Shown here: piece after piece, positions 1-7,995 of the stretch
How the letters are laid out: every line of letters begins with the position of its first letter
How positions within the stretch are numbered: the stretch's first letter is position 1
Origin: Frankia sp. RB7
GTDB taxonomy: Bacteria > Pseudomonadota > Alphaproteobacteria > Rhizobiales > Xanthobacteraceae
Reading direction: 5' to 3'
NCBI GenBank assembly: GCA_030403585.1
Contig: JAUEPE010000016.1
Location: 1 to 64,000 of the forward strand
DNA: 64,000 nucleotides
Notes under the pieces: generated by a model
Databases searched by the model: none
Seen by the model: only the letters and a program-made list of their open reading frames with translations
What the model was told of the DNA's origin: nothing
Translations under genes and position numbers: made by a program

Positions 1-167
1 CGAACTCGATCGCAACCATGCGCGCCCACTTGATCCGCGCACTCATCAAAACCTTGCCGCGATGTCCGTGCTGTGGCGCCAGCGCAGCATCAAATCGACG
101 TCGATGCCCATGACGCAGTAAGATTAGGGCGGTCTACTGTGCATGGGGTTGTTTTCGAGCAAGTTGC
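1..167. other. window edge, no assigned gene
   Basis: No convincing complete gene is visible. A possible minus-strand start codon at 46, preceded by an AAGG-like ribosome site, would begin a protein (MSARIKWARMVAIEF) that runs off the left edge. An alternative plus-strand frame is open from the edge to a stop at 118-120. Neither fragment is recognisable. Confidence 0.3.
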
Positions 168-980
168 CTACGCTGCCAGGAACCTGTGCACGACGTCGCC
201 GAACTCCTGCGGCGCTTGCTCGAACATCCAGTGCCCGGCATTCGCAATCACCGCCGTCTGCGCGCCCGCGATGTGCTCGGCCAGCACGCGCCATATCACC
301 GACAGGCTGCCGGTGGTGGCGCCGCCGCCGATCAGCAGCGTCGGCGTCCTGATCGCCTGCGCATCCGCAAGCGTGTAGGGCCTGCGCTGCTCGTTGATCT
401 GGCCGAGAAAGGTGATGGCGTTGTCGCGCAGTTGCTGCTTGGCCGCCGCCGGCACCCGCCGCCACGAGCCGTCGCCCTCGATGCCTTCATAGAAGTTCTG
501 GAGCGCGCCCTCGATGTCGCCGGCGCGGATCATTTCGACGGAGCGTATCGTCTTCGCGGCGAGCGGCGGATGCGCGGGCGTTCCTTCCGGCACCGGCAGG
601 CTGGCATCGAGATCGCCGCCCGGCTCGGCCAGCACCAGCTTTCGCAACAGATCAGGCCGCGCCTGCGCGACCCGAAACGCGATGTGCCCGCCGCGCGAAT
701 GGCCCATCAGATCGACCGGGCCGAGCTTCACCTGCTCGATGAAGGCGATGGTGTCGGCGACGTGCTGCGCCATCTTGTAGTCGTCGCCGACGGCGTCCCA
801 ATGCTCGGGAAAGAAGTGCCGCAGGCTGACCGAGATCACCCGATGGTTCTTCGACAGCGGGCCGAGCACCGAATACCAGGTACGGAAATCCCCGAGCGTG
901 CCGTGCACGCAGACCAGCGGATGGCCTTGGCCTACTTCGAGATAGGCCATGTCGTAACCGTTGACGCGGAATGTCTGCAT
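168..980 (-). CDS. alpha/beta hydrolase fold protein
   Basis: A 270-residue protein with the fold's landmarks: an HG oxyanion motif near residue 26 (CVHGTLG), the nucleophile elbow GHSRGG with Ser95, and a late His in NAGHWMF near residue 250. It has no signal peptide, so it is probably cytoplasmic. The family covers esterases, C-C bond hydrolases and epoxide hydrolases, and nothing here fixes the substrate. It lies two bases downstream of a closely related but frameshifted copy (983-1800), so the two were probably co-transcribed after a duplication. Confidence 0.85.
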   Translation of the reverse strand: MQTFRVNGYDMAYLEVGQGHPLVCVHGTLGDFRTWYSVLGPLSKNHRVISVSLRHFFPEHWDAVGDDYKMAQHVADTIAFIEQVKLGPVDLMGHSRGGHIAFRVAQARPDLLRKLVLAEPGGDLDASLPVPEGTPAHPPLAAKTIRSVEMIRAGDIEGALQNFYEGIEGDGSWRRVPAAAKQQLRDNAITFLGQINEQRRPYTLADAQAIRTPTLLIGGGATTGSLSVIWRVLAEHIAGAQTAVIANAGHWMFEQAPQEFGDVVHRFLAA

Positions 981-982
981 GA

Positions 983-1800
983 TCAGCTCGCCAGAAAGTC
1001 CAAAACAACTTCGGAGTATTTTTGCGGCGCCTGCTCGAACATCGGATGCGTCGCGTTCGGGATGATCGCCGTTTTGGCGTAGGGCACATGCGCGGCCAGC
1101 GCATGCAGCACCTTCGGCAGCAGGCCCTTGGTCCGCGCGCCCAGGATGAACAGGGTCGGCATCTGAATCGCCTCCGCATCCGCCTTCGAGAACGGCGGGC
1201 GGTTGTCACGGACCTGTCCGATCAGCGTAAAGGCGTTGTCGCGCAGATTCTGTTTCACCATCGCCGGCAACCGTGGCCAGGTGCCGGGTCCTTCCAGCGT
1301 GTCGACGAAGACGGCGAGGCCGCCATCGACATCGCCGGCCGCGATCCTCCCGGCCGAGGCCGTGAACCGCGCCAGCAGCGGCGAGGGGCCGCCGGCATAG
1401 TCGGGATCAAGGCTCGCATCGAGCTCGCCGCCGGGCTCCGCAAGAACCAGCCGTCGCAGCAGATCCGGCCGCTGCTGCGCCGCGCGGAAGCAGATGTGGC
1501 CGCCGCGGGAATGGCCCATCAGATCGACCGGGCCGAGGTCGAGCTTCTCGATGAAAGCGATGACGTCGCTAACATGCTGGGCAATGGAGTAGGTGTCGCC
1601 GACGCGTCCCATTGTGCCGGGAAGAAGTGCCGCAGGCTGACAACGATCATCCGGTGCCGCTGCGTCAGCGGCCCGAGCACGCAGCCCCAGACGCGGAAGT
1701 CGGAGAGCGAGCCGTGCACGCAGACCAGCGGCGGCCCGCCTCTGTCCTCGCCCACGTCGAGATAGGGCATATCGTATCCGTTGACGTGAAGGCTTTGCAT
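983..1800 (-). pseudogene. frameshifted alpha/beta hydrolase paralogue
   Basis: The N-terminal part (start codon at 1798-1800, MQSLHVNGYDMPYLDVG) and the remainder (VGDTYSIAQHVSD onwards, with GHSRGG and NATHPMFEQAP) lie in different frames. Aligned to the intact neighbour, the break falls at its WDAVGDDYK. Here the bases after TGGGAC lack one G, near 1603-1606. Restoring that base gives one open frame of about 272 residues matching the downstream gene end to end. It is either a recent pseudogene or a sequencing error. Translation of the distal part could restart at MGRVGD (1612), but that piece lacks the first strands and the oxyanion loop. Confidence 0.8.
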
Positions 1801-1940
1801 TCTTGGCTCGCGGAAGGGTTTGCGGAACTCCTGTGCAAGATTCCCGGAAACCGGGTGGATCGCAACTATTTCCAAGCCTAGATTTAGGCCGGGATCACAA
1901 TGGGGGCATGGGACAAGGACGCGAGCCCGGGAAACAAGCC

Positions 1941-2483
1941 ATGACCGACCAGCACTTTGCCCTGTTCGACACCAGGATCGGCCTCTGCGCCATCGCCTGG
2001 GGCCCGCGTGGCATCAACGGCACGCAGCTGCCGATGGGCGGCGAGGAAAAGATCCGCACCCGCATCAGCCAGCGCCATTCCGACGCCAGCGAAGCCGAGC
2101 CGACCGCGGAGGTGCAGCAGGCGATCGACCGCATCGTCAAGCTGCTCGCGGGCGAGCCTGACGACCTCACCGACATCCCGCTCGATCTGGACGGCGTGCC
2201 CGACTTCAACCGCGGGGTCTACGAGATCGCCCGCGCGATCCCGCCCGGCAAGACCATCACCTATGGCGACATTGCCAAACGCCTCGGCGGCGTCCAGCTG
2301 TCGCGCGACGTCGGCCAGGCGCTCGGGCACAACCCGTGCCCGATCGTCGTGCCCTGTCACCGCGTGCTCGCTGCCGGCAACAAGCCCGGCGGCTTCTCGG
2401 CCAATGGCGGCGTGGTGACCAAGCTGAAGATGCTCGAGATCGAAGGCGCGCTGGTGAACCACACGCCGAGCTTGTTCGATTAG
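1941..2483 (+). CDS. ogt: methylated-DNA--[protein]-cysteine S-methyltransferase
   Basis: Suicide repair protein that moves the methyl group from O6-methylguanine (or O4-methylthymine) in DNA onto its own cysteine. The active-site motif is present as VVPCHRV with Cys139. The helix-turn-helix region before it (GKTITYGDIAKRLGG) and the GGFSANGG segment after it fit the family. With the start at 1941 (MTDQHFALF) the protein has 180 residues, the usual length for Ogt. An in-frame ATG at 1908 would add 11 unusual residues. Its stop overlaps that of the convergent CoA ligase by four bases. Confidence 0.93.
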   Translation: MTDQHFALFDTRIGLCAIAWGPRGINGTQLPMGGEEKIRTRISQRHSDASEAEPTAEVQQAIDRIVKLLAGEPDDLTDIPLDLDGVPDFNRGVYEIARAIPPGKTITYGDIAKRLGGVQLSRDVGQALGHNPCPIVVPCHRVLAAGNKPGGFSANGGVVTKLKMLEIEGALVNHTPSLFD

Positions 2484-4024
2484 ATCTTCGCCGCCGTCTT
2501 CGGCCAATATTTGTCACGCAGATGCCGCTTCACCAGCTTGCCGGTCGGCGTGCGCGGCAGCTCGGTTTCGAAGTCGATCGAGCGCGGGCACTTGATGGCG
2601 GAGAGACGCGTCTTGCAGTAGGCGATCAGGTCGGCCTCGAACTCCTTGCCTGCACGCTTCATGTCGTGCGGCTGCACCACCGCCTTCACCTCTTCGCCCA
2701 TCTCTTCATTCGGGACGCCGAACACGGCGACGTCGGCGATCTCGGGGTGGGTGATGAGAACGTCCTCGGTCTCCTGCGGGTAGATGTTCACCCCGCCCGA
2801 GATGATCATGTAGGACTTGCGGTCGGTGAGGAACAGAAAACCGTCCTTGTCGAGATAGCCGACATCGCCGAGCGTCGACCATCCCTTGGCGTTGTAGGCC
2901 TTCTTCGTCTTCTCGGGATCGTTGTGATAGGTGAATGCCGGCGCATCGGCGAAGTAGACCGTGCCGATCTCGCCCGTCGGCTGCTCCTCGTCGTTCTCGT
3001 CCAGAATCTTGATCTTGCCGACCACCGCGCGGCCGACGCTGCCGCGATGCTCCAGCCATTGCTGCGAATTGCAGACTGTGACGCCGTTGCCTTCCGAGCC
3101 CGCGTAATACTCGATCAGGATCGGCCCCCACCATTCGATCATCTTTGCCTTGACGTCGACCGGGCAGGGCGCGGCGGCGTGGATCGCACCTTTCAGTGTC
3201 GAGACGTTGTACCTGGCGCGGACCTCGTCCGGCAGCTTCAGCATGCGCACGAACATGGTCGGCACCAGCTGCGATTGCGTGACCTTGTATTTTTCGACCA
3301 GCTTGAGGAAATCCTCGGCGTCGAAATGCTCCATGATGATCGATGTGCCGCCAAGCACGATCGCCATCATGTTGAAACGCAGCGGAGCCGCGTGATAGAG
3401 CGGCGCCGGCGAGAGATAGGTGCTTTCGGCATTCATGCCGCACATGTCGGCGCAGAGCACGCGCAGGAACGCATTCGGCACGTCGATCTTGTTGCCCTCA
3501 AAAGCCTTCTTGATGCCCTTCGGCCGGCCGGTCGTGCCCGATGAATACAGCATGTCGTAGCCGGCGAGCTCGTCGGCGACCGGCGTGGTCGGCTGCGCCG
3601 CCGCTTCCTCGTCATAGGAGCGGAAGCCGGGCAGGGGTTCGTCGACCATGTAGAAGATCGGCTCGCCCGGCGCACCCTTGACCAGGTCCTTGATCTGGTC
3701 GGCGCATTTCGGCGTGGTGATCACGACCTTGGCGCCGCAATCAGCGATGATGTAGTCGATCTCGTCCTGCTTCAGATAACGGCTGATCGCGGTGTAATAG
3801 AGCCCGCTCCGTTGTGCCGCCCAGCAGATCTCCATGAAGGCGAGACGATTCTCCATCAGCAGCGCGATGTGATCGCCGGCCTTCAGGCCGAGCGAGCGGA
3901 ACAGGTTCGCGCCCTGGTTGGAGAGCTCGTCGAGCTCGCGATAGCTGATTGCCTTGCCGGTCCCGGCCATCTGATAGGCGATCTTGCTCGGCGTGGACTT
4001 CGCGTAGATGGACGGGTGCGTCAT
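2480..4024 (-). CDS. acyl-CoA synthetase, AMP-binding family
   Basis: A 514-residue ANL-superfamily ligase that would activate a carboxylic acid through an acyl-adenylate to its CoA thioester. The P-loop signature YSSGTTGRPKG lies near residue 165, the hinge region reads GDVGYLDKDGFLFLTDR, and the catalytic lysine is in PRTPTGKLVKR near the C-terminus. The acyl specificity cannot be read from the sequence. About 100 bases separate it from the thiolase upstream on the same strand, so the two probably form one unit, reading away from the divergent TetR gene. It is likely the entry step of the acyl-CoA pathway encoded across 2.5-14.6 kb. Confidence 0.88.
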   Translation of the reverse strand: MTHPSIYAKSTPSKIAYQMAGTGKAISYRELDELSNQGANLFRSLGLKAGDHIALLMENRLAFMEICWAAQRSGLYYTAISRYLKQDEIDYIIADCGAKVVITTPKCADQIKDLVKGAPGEPIFYMVDEPLPGFRSYDEEAAAQPTTPVADELAGYDMLYSSGTTGRPKGIKKAFEGNKIDVPNAFLRVLCADMCGMNAESTYLSPAPLYHAAPLRFNMMAIVLGGTSIIMEHFDAEDFLKLVEKYKVTQSQLVPTMFVRMLKLPDEVRARYNVSTLKGAIHAAAPCPVDVKAKMIEWWGPILIEYYAGSEGNGVTVCNSQQWLEHRGSVGRAVVGKIKILDENDEEQPTGEIGTVYFADAPAFTYHNDPEKTKKAYNAKGWSTLGDVGYLDKDGFLFLTDRKSYMIISGGVNIYPQETEDVLITHPEIADVAVFGVPNEEMGEEVKAVVQPHDMKRAGKEFEADLIAYCKTRLSAIKCPRSIDFETELPRTPTGKLVKRHLRDKYWPKTAAKI

Positions 4025-4125
4025 GGCGTTTCCTCAAAAAAAGAGGCGAGCCGTGAATGGCGATAGGGGCGGATGCCGCTCCCTGTCACCACTCAGCGCT
4101 CGCCATTTGTTCTTCGCTTTTCTTC

Positions 4126-5298
4126 TTACAGTCGTTCGACGATCGTCACGTTGGCCATGCCGCCGCCTTCGCACATGGTCTGCAGGCCATAGCGTTTGCC
4201 GCGCTGGTGCAGGGCGTGGACCAGCGTCGTCATCAGCTTGGTGCCGGAGCCGCCGAGGGGATGGCCGAGCGCGATCGCGCCACCGTTGACGTTGAGGCGC
4301 GCTGGATCGGCGCCGGTGGTCTTCAGCCAGCCAGTCGGCACCGAGGCAAAAGCCTCATTGACCTCGAACAGGTCGATGTCGTCGATCTTCATGCCGGCCT
4401 TCTCCAGCGCACGCTTGGTGGCGTGCAGCGGCGCATCGAGCATGATGACGGGATCGCCGCCGGTCATGGTCATGTGGTGGATGCGCGCCAGCGGAGTGAG
4501 CCCAAGCTGCTTGAGGCCGCGCTCGTTCACGACCATCACGCCAGAGGCGCCGTCGCAGATCTGGCTGGCGCTCGCCGCGGTCAGCTTGCCGTTCTCGGCG
4601 ATCAGCTTGACGCCCTTGATGCCGTCGAGCGTGGCATCGAAGCGGATGCCTTCGTCGATGTGATGGGTGTCCCTGGAGCCGTCGGCGCGGGTGATCTCGA
4701 GCGGCACGATCTCTTTTTTGAAGTGACCGGCCTGGGTGGCCGCAATCGCGCGCTGATGGCTGTTGTAGGAGTATTCGTCGAGATCATTCTTCGAGAGGCC
4801 GTACTTCTCGGCCATCATCTCCGCGCCGGTGAACTGGCTGAACACGATGTTCGGATATTTGTGCTCGATGCCCGGGCTCTTGTAATTGCCAAAGCCGTTC
4901 TTGGCCGGAAGCTGCGACGACAGGCCCATCGGCACGCGCGTCATCGATTCCACGCCGGCCGCGATCACCACGTCCATCGCACCGGACATCACGGCTTGCG
5001 CTGCGAAATGCAGCGCCTGCTGCGAGGAGCCGCACTGGCGGTCAATCGAGGTGCCCGGCACGCTCTCCGGCAGCTTTGAGGCCATGATGGCGTTGCGCGC
5101 GACGTTGTTGGACTGCTCACCGACCTGCATCACGCAGCCCATGATCACGTCCTCGACCAGCGCAGGATCGACCTTGGTGCGATCGACCAGCTCGTCCAGC
5201 ACCTTTGCGGCGAGATCGGCCGGATGCCAGCCGGCGAGGCGGCCCCCCTTGCGCCCGCCCGCGGTCCGCGCAGCGGCGACGATATAAGCCTCGGCCAT
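4126..5298 (-). CDS. thiolase family acetyl-CoA acyltransferase
   Basis: A 390-residue thiolase, which would release acetyl-CoA from a 3-ketoacyl-CoA, the last step of beta-oxidation. The acylated cysteine is Cys89 in DRQCGSSQQA. The second half carries GHPLGGSG (general-base His) and CEGGGMAN (second catalytic Cys). I chose the start at 5298 (MAEAYIV), which has a GGGAGAG ribosome site in front. An ATG five codons upstream (5313) is the alternative. The gene is divergent from the TetR regulator at 5453, with a candidate operator between them. Confidence 0.9.
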   Translation of the reverse strand: MAEAYIVAAARTAGGRKGGRLAGWHPADLAAKVLDELVDRTKVDPALVEDVIMGCVMQVGEQSNNVARNAIMASKLPESVPGTSIDRQCGSSQQALHFAAQAVMSGAMDVVIAAGVESMTRVPMGLSSQLPAKNGFGNYKSPGIEHKYPNIVFSQFTGAEMMAEKYGLSKNDLDEYSYNSHQRAIAATQAGHFKKEIVPLEITRADGSRDTHHIDEGIRFDATLDGIKGVKLIAENGKLTAASASQICDGASGVMVVNERGLKQLGLTPLARIHHMTMTGGDPVIMLDAPLHATKRALEKAGMKIDDIDLFEVNEAFASVPTGWLKTTGADPARLNVNGGAIALGHPLGGSGTKLMTTLVHALHQRGKRYGLQTMCEGGGMANVTIVERL

Positions 5299-5363
5299 TT
5301 CGGTCTCTCCCATGATTGTTCTGAATTGCGTTGTCGGGGGCGGATTTAATGGGCGAGATATCG

Positions 5364-5385
5364 TTTAGTCAATCGATCAATTAAC
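5364..5385. promoter_or_regulatory. possible TetR operator (imperfect palindrome)
   Basis: The 155-base gap between the divergent thiolase and TetR genes has an AT-rich segment, TTTAGTCAATCGATCAATTAAC. It is centred on ATCGAT with partly matching arms (4 of 7 positions). Its position and form suit autoregulation by the adjacent TetR protein with control of the thiolase promoter. The symmetry is imperfect, so this is an inference. Confidence 0.4.
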
Positions 5386-5452
5386 TCTTGTGGGGAGGCG
5401 CTGCTTCGGCTTATCTGCGCCCCGCTTCAGACGGCGAGGACAAGGGATTTCC

Positions 5453-6112
5453 GTGACTACCAGCGTACCGAACAGGCTCCCGAGCGGAAAGAATTCCACG
5501 GCAGAGAAATTGCTCGTGGCCGCAAGCGAGCTGATGATCGAACGCTCGTCGATCGAGATATCGCTCTCCGATATCGCGCAGAAATCCGGCGCCAACGCCG
5601 CGCTGGTCAAATATCATTTCGGCAACAAGGACGGCCTGCTGCTGGCGCTGCTTGCGCGCGACGCCGCGACCGAAATGTCCAATTTGGAATACCTGCTGGC
5701 GCAGCCGATCACGCCGACAGCGAAGCTGAAGCTGCATATCGCCGGCATCATCCGCGCCTATCACCGGTTTCCCTACATGAACCGGCTGATTCACTATCTC
5801 TTGCACGAGAGCGTTGCCGGCTCCGCGGACGAAGTTTCAAAGTTCTTCGTCGCGCCGCTTCTCGACTTTCATCGCCGCCTGCTCACCGAGGGCGTCGGTC
5901 GCGGCGAGTTCCGCCAAACCGATCCGGTGCTGTTCTACACCAGCCTGATCGGCGCTTGCGATCATCTGTTCTTCGGCCGGCACGCGATGTCTCGCGCGAC
6001 CGGCGTCGGTCCGGTCACCGATGACGTTTGCCGGCAATACATAAAACACATGGAAACGCTGATCTGCGGCGGCATCCTCACGCAAGCCGAGGAAGCTGCT
6101 GCGGCCGGATAA
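5453..6112 (+). CDS. TetR/AcrR family transcriptional regulator
   Basis: A 219-residue repressor-type protein. Residues about 18-65 form the HTH (SEL..ERSSIEISLSDIAQKSGANAALVKYHFGNKDGL), with the family's typical YHFGNKDGLL end. The C-terminal helices would form the ligand pocket and dimer face. I chose GTG at 5453 (VTTSVPN), preceded by AAGGGA. A GTG at 5390 opens the frame further upstream but adds an arginine-rich tail unlike the family. It is followed 67 bases later by an SDR gene and is divergent from the thiolase, so it probably controls this acyl-CoA cluster, with an acyl-CoA as plausible inducer. Confidence 0.85.
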   Translation: MTTSVPNRLPSGKNSTAEKLLVAASELMIERSSIEISLSDIAQKSGANAALVKYHFGNKDGLLLALLARDAATEMSNLEYLLAQPITPTAKLKLHIAGIIRAYHRFPYMNRLIHYLLHESVAGSADEVSKFFVAPLLDFHRRLLTEGVGRGEFRQTDPVLFYTSLIGACDHLFFGRHAMSRATGVGPVTDDVCRQYIKHMETLICGGILTQAEEAAAAG

Positions 6113-6179
6113 TCCGGCCGAGAAGTACAAGTCTAGAGAAGAAACGCCCAAGGAAAAGGTAGAGGAAAGGTAGCCTGTC

Positions 6180-6938
6180 ATGGAATTGAAAGACGTAGCC
6201 GTTCTCATCACCGGTGGTGGTTCGGGTCTTGGTGAAGCGACCGCGCGCGCCATGGCCGCCAAGGGCGCCAAGATCGGCGTGATCGACCAGAACAAGGACA
6301 ACGCCGAGAAGGTCGCTGCCGAAGTGAAGGGCGTCGCGCTCCATGCGGACGTCACCAGCGAAGAGCAGATCAAGGCCGCGATCGCCAAGGCGGAAGCCGC
6401 GCATGGCGTTGCCCGCGTGCTGATGAATTGCGCCGGCATCGGCGGCTCGCAGCGCATCGTCGGCCGCGACGGCGTCTATCCGCTGGAGAAGTTCGCGCGC
6501 ATCATCAACGTCAATCTGATCGGCACGTTCAACTGTCTGCGCTTGTTCGCCGAGCGCCTCGTCACGATCGAGCCGGTGGGCGAAGAGCGCGGCGTCATCA
6601 TCAATACCGCCTCGGTTGCTGCTTACGAAGGCCAGATCGGCCAGATTGCTTATTCGGCCTCGAAGGGCGGCGTCGTTGGCCTCACGCTGCCGGCCGCGCG
6701 CGATCTGGCGAGCCAGAAAATCCGCGTCAATACCATCGCGCCCGGCCTGTTCTTTACGCCGCTGCTGATGGGGCTGAACGAAGAGGCCCGCAAGAGCTTA
6801 GGGGCCCAGGTGCCGCATCCCGCGCGTCTCGGCGATGCCAAGGAATACGGCGCGCTCGCCGTGCACATGGTCGAGAACCCGATGCTCAACGGCGAGACCA
6901 TCCGTCTCGACGGCGCCATCCGCATGGCGCCGCGGTAG
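6180..6938 (+). CDS. SDR oxidoreductase, 3-hydroxyacyl-CoA dehydrogenase type 2-like
   Basis: A 252-residue short-chain dehydrogenase. The nucleotide-binding motif is TGGGSGLG (residues 11-18), NCAG is at 83-86, and the catalytic Ser145, Tyr158 and Lys162 are in NTASVAA and YSASK. Overall layout, including the ARIINVNLIGTFN stretch, resembles type-2 3-hydroxyacyl-CoA dehydrogenases (HSD17B10-like), which oxidise 3-hydroxyacyl-CoA with NAD+. This would supply the beta-oxidation step between the crotonase at 7146 and the thiolase at 4126. It follows the TetR gene in the same direction. Confidence 0.85.
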   Translation: MELKDVAVLITGGGSGLGEATARAMAAKGAKIGVIDQNKDNAEKVAAEVKGVALHADVTSEEQIKAAIAKAEAAHGVARVLMNCAGIGGSQRIVGRDGVYPLEKFARIINVNLIGTFNCLRLFAERLVTIEPVGEERGVIINTASVAAYEGQIGQIAYSASKGGVVGLTLPAARDLASQKIRVNTIAPGLFFTPLLMGLNEEARKSLGAQVPHPARLGDAKEYGALAVHMVENPMLNGETIRLDGAIRMAPR

Positions 6939-6939
6939 G

Positions 6940-7110
6940 AACTTCTTCCCTTCTACCCCTGTGGGAGAAGGTGGCGCGCTTTGGAGCGCAATTGCGCTCC
7001 TGAGCGCGCCGGATGAGGGGTTCTCTCCGCGGAGACAGAGCCCTCACCCAAGCGAGTATTGTGGCTCGCGATGTACAAGCCCTCACCCGCAAGGGGAGAG
7101 GGCGCAGCAA
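6940..7110. repeat. intergenic palindromic repeat region
   Basis: The 207-base gap before the crotonase gene is filled by degenerate repeat sequence: GGGAGAAGGTGGCGCG, then a strong hairpin at 6973-7010 (GGCGCGCT with AGCGCGCC flanking the perfect palindrome GGAGCGCAATTGCGCTCC), then GGATGAGGGG and CCCTCACCC words. This style of element is common between rhizobial genes. The hairpin could also dampen read-through into the crotonase gene. Confidence 0.7.
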
Positions 7111-7145
7111 TCGGCGCCGCGACCCGCGGCTGGCACGAGGCTCCC

Positions 7146-7952
7146 ATGTCCCAACCGCTGCTGATCGAACATGACGAAGGTGTCGACCGGGTGACGCTCA
7201 ATCGCCCTGAACACCTCAACGCGCTTGATCCTGCGCTGATCGACGCACTCAACGTCTATTTCCAGGGCCTGCAGCGCAACCGCGACACGCGCGTTGTCGT
7301 GCTCAAGGGGGCGGGCAAGAATTTTTGTGCGGGCCTCGACCTCAAGGCCGCGATGGCGCGCCGTGCCGGGCAGCAGGAGCCGCCTGGCGTCACGGAATCG
7401 CTGGACTCGCAGCGGCGCATTGCCGACATCGTGATGCTGATGCGGCGCTGCCCGCAACCGATCCTGTCGATGGTGCAGGGCGCGGCAGCCGGCGGCGGCT
7501 TTGCGCTGGCGCTGGCTTCCGACATCCGCATCGCGACGAAATCGGCGCGGATGAACTGCGCTTTCATCAAGCTTGGTCTTGGCGGTTGCGACATCGGCAC
7601 CAGCTACTTTCTGCCGAGGCTCGTTGGTGTCTCCGTAGCCTCAGAGTTGATCCTCACCGGGCGCTTCATATGCGCCGAGCGCGCGCTTGCCGTCGGGCTC
7701 GTCTCCGAGGTCGTCGACGAGGACAAGTTGGATGCGGCTGCCGAGCCTTATGTCGATGCGATGATGACGGCCTCGCCCGTAGGGCTCCGTCTGTCAAAGG
7801 AATGCCTCAACATGAGCGTTGATGCCGGATCGCTGGAAGCTGTTATCGCGATGGAAGACCGCAACCAGGTCCTGTGCAGCCGCTCCGAGGAATTTTCGGA
7901 AGGCATCAGGGCCTTCCTTGAGAAGCGAAAGCCTGTCTATATCAAGCGCTGA
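7146..7952 (+). CDS. crotonase / enoyl-CoA hydratase-isomerase family protein
   Basis: A 268-residue crotonase-fold protein. The oxyanion-hole segments are GKNFCAGLDL (near residue 60) and GAAAGGGFALALASD (near 115). The two glutamates used by classical enoyl-CoA hydratase are not at their usual places: GGGFAL stands for GGGxEL and AFIKLGLGG for the PE-containing segment. An Asp occurs in GGCDIGTSYFLPR, as in dienoyl-CoA isomerases. The exact reaction is therefore open. The start at 7146 (MSQPLLIEH) follows a repeat-filled gap; an in-frame start at 7059 would translate repeat sequence. It lies 43 bases before the next ligase gene. Confidence 0.85.
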   Translation: MSQPLLIEHDEGVDRVTLNRPEHLNALDPALIDALNVYFQGLQRNRDTRVVVLKGAGKNFCAGLDLKAAMARRAGQQEPPGVTESLDSQRRIADIVMLMRRCPQPILSMVQGAAAGGGFALALASDIRIATKSARMNCAFIKLGLGGCDIGTSYFLPRLVGVSVASELILTGRFICAERALAVGLVSEVVDEDKLDAAAEPYVDAMMTASPVGLRLSKECLNMSVDAGSLEAVIAMEDRNQVLCSRSEEFSEGIRAFLEKRKPVYIKR

Positions 7953-7995
7953 ACGACGAAGATCCGCAAAGGACGATAATTCCGGGAGACGCAAA

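Noticed and set aside
186..1082. Long plus-strand open frame opposite the two hydrolases
   Set aside because: It is the antisense shadow of genes on the minus strand. Its protein is arginine/histidine-rich with no family character, while the minus frames carry clear hydrolase motifs.
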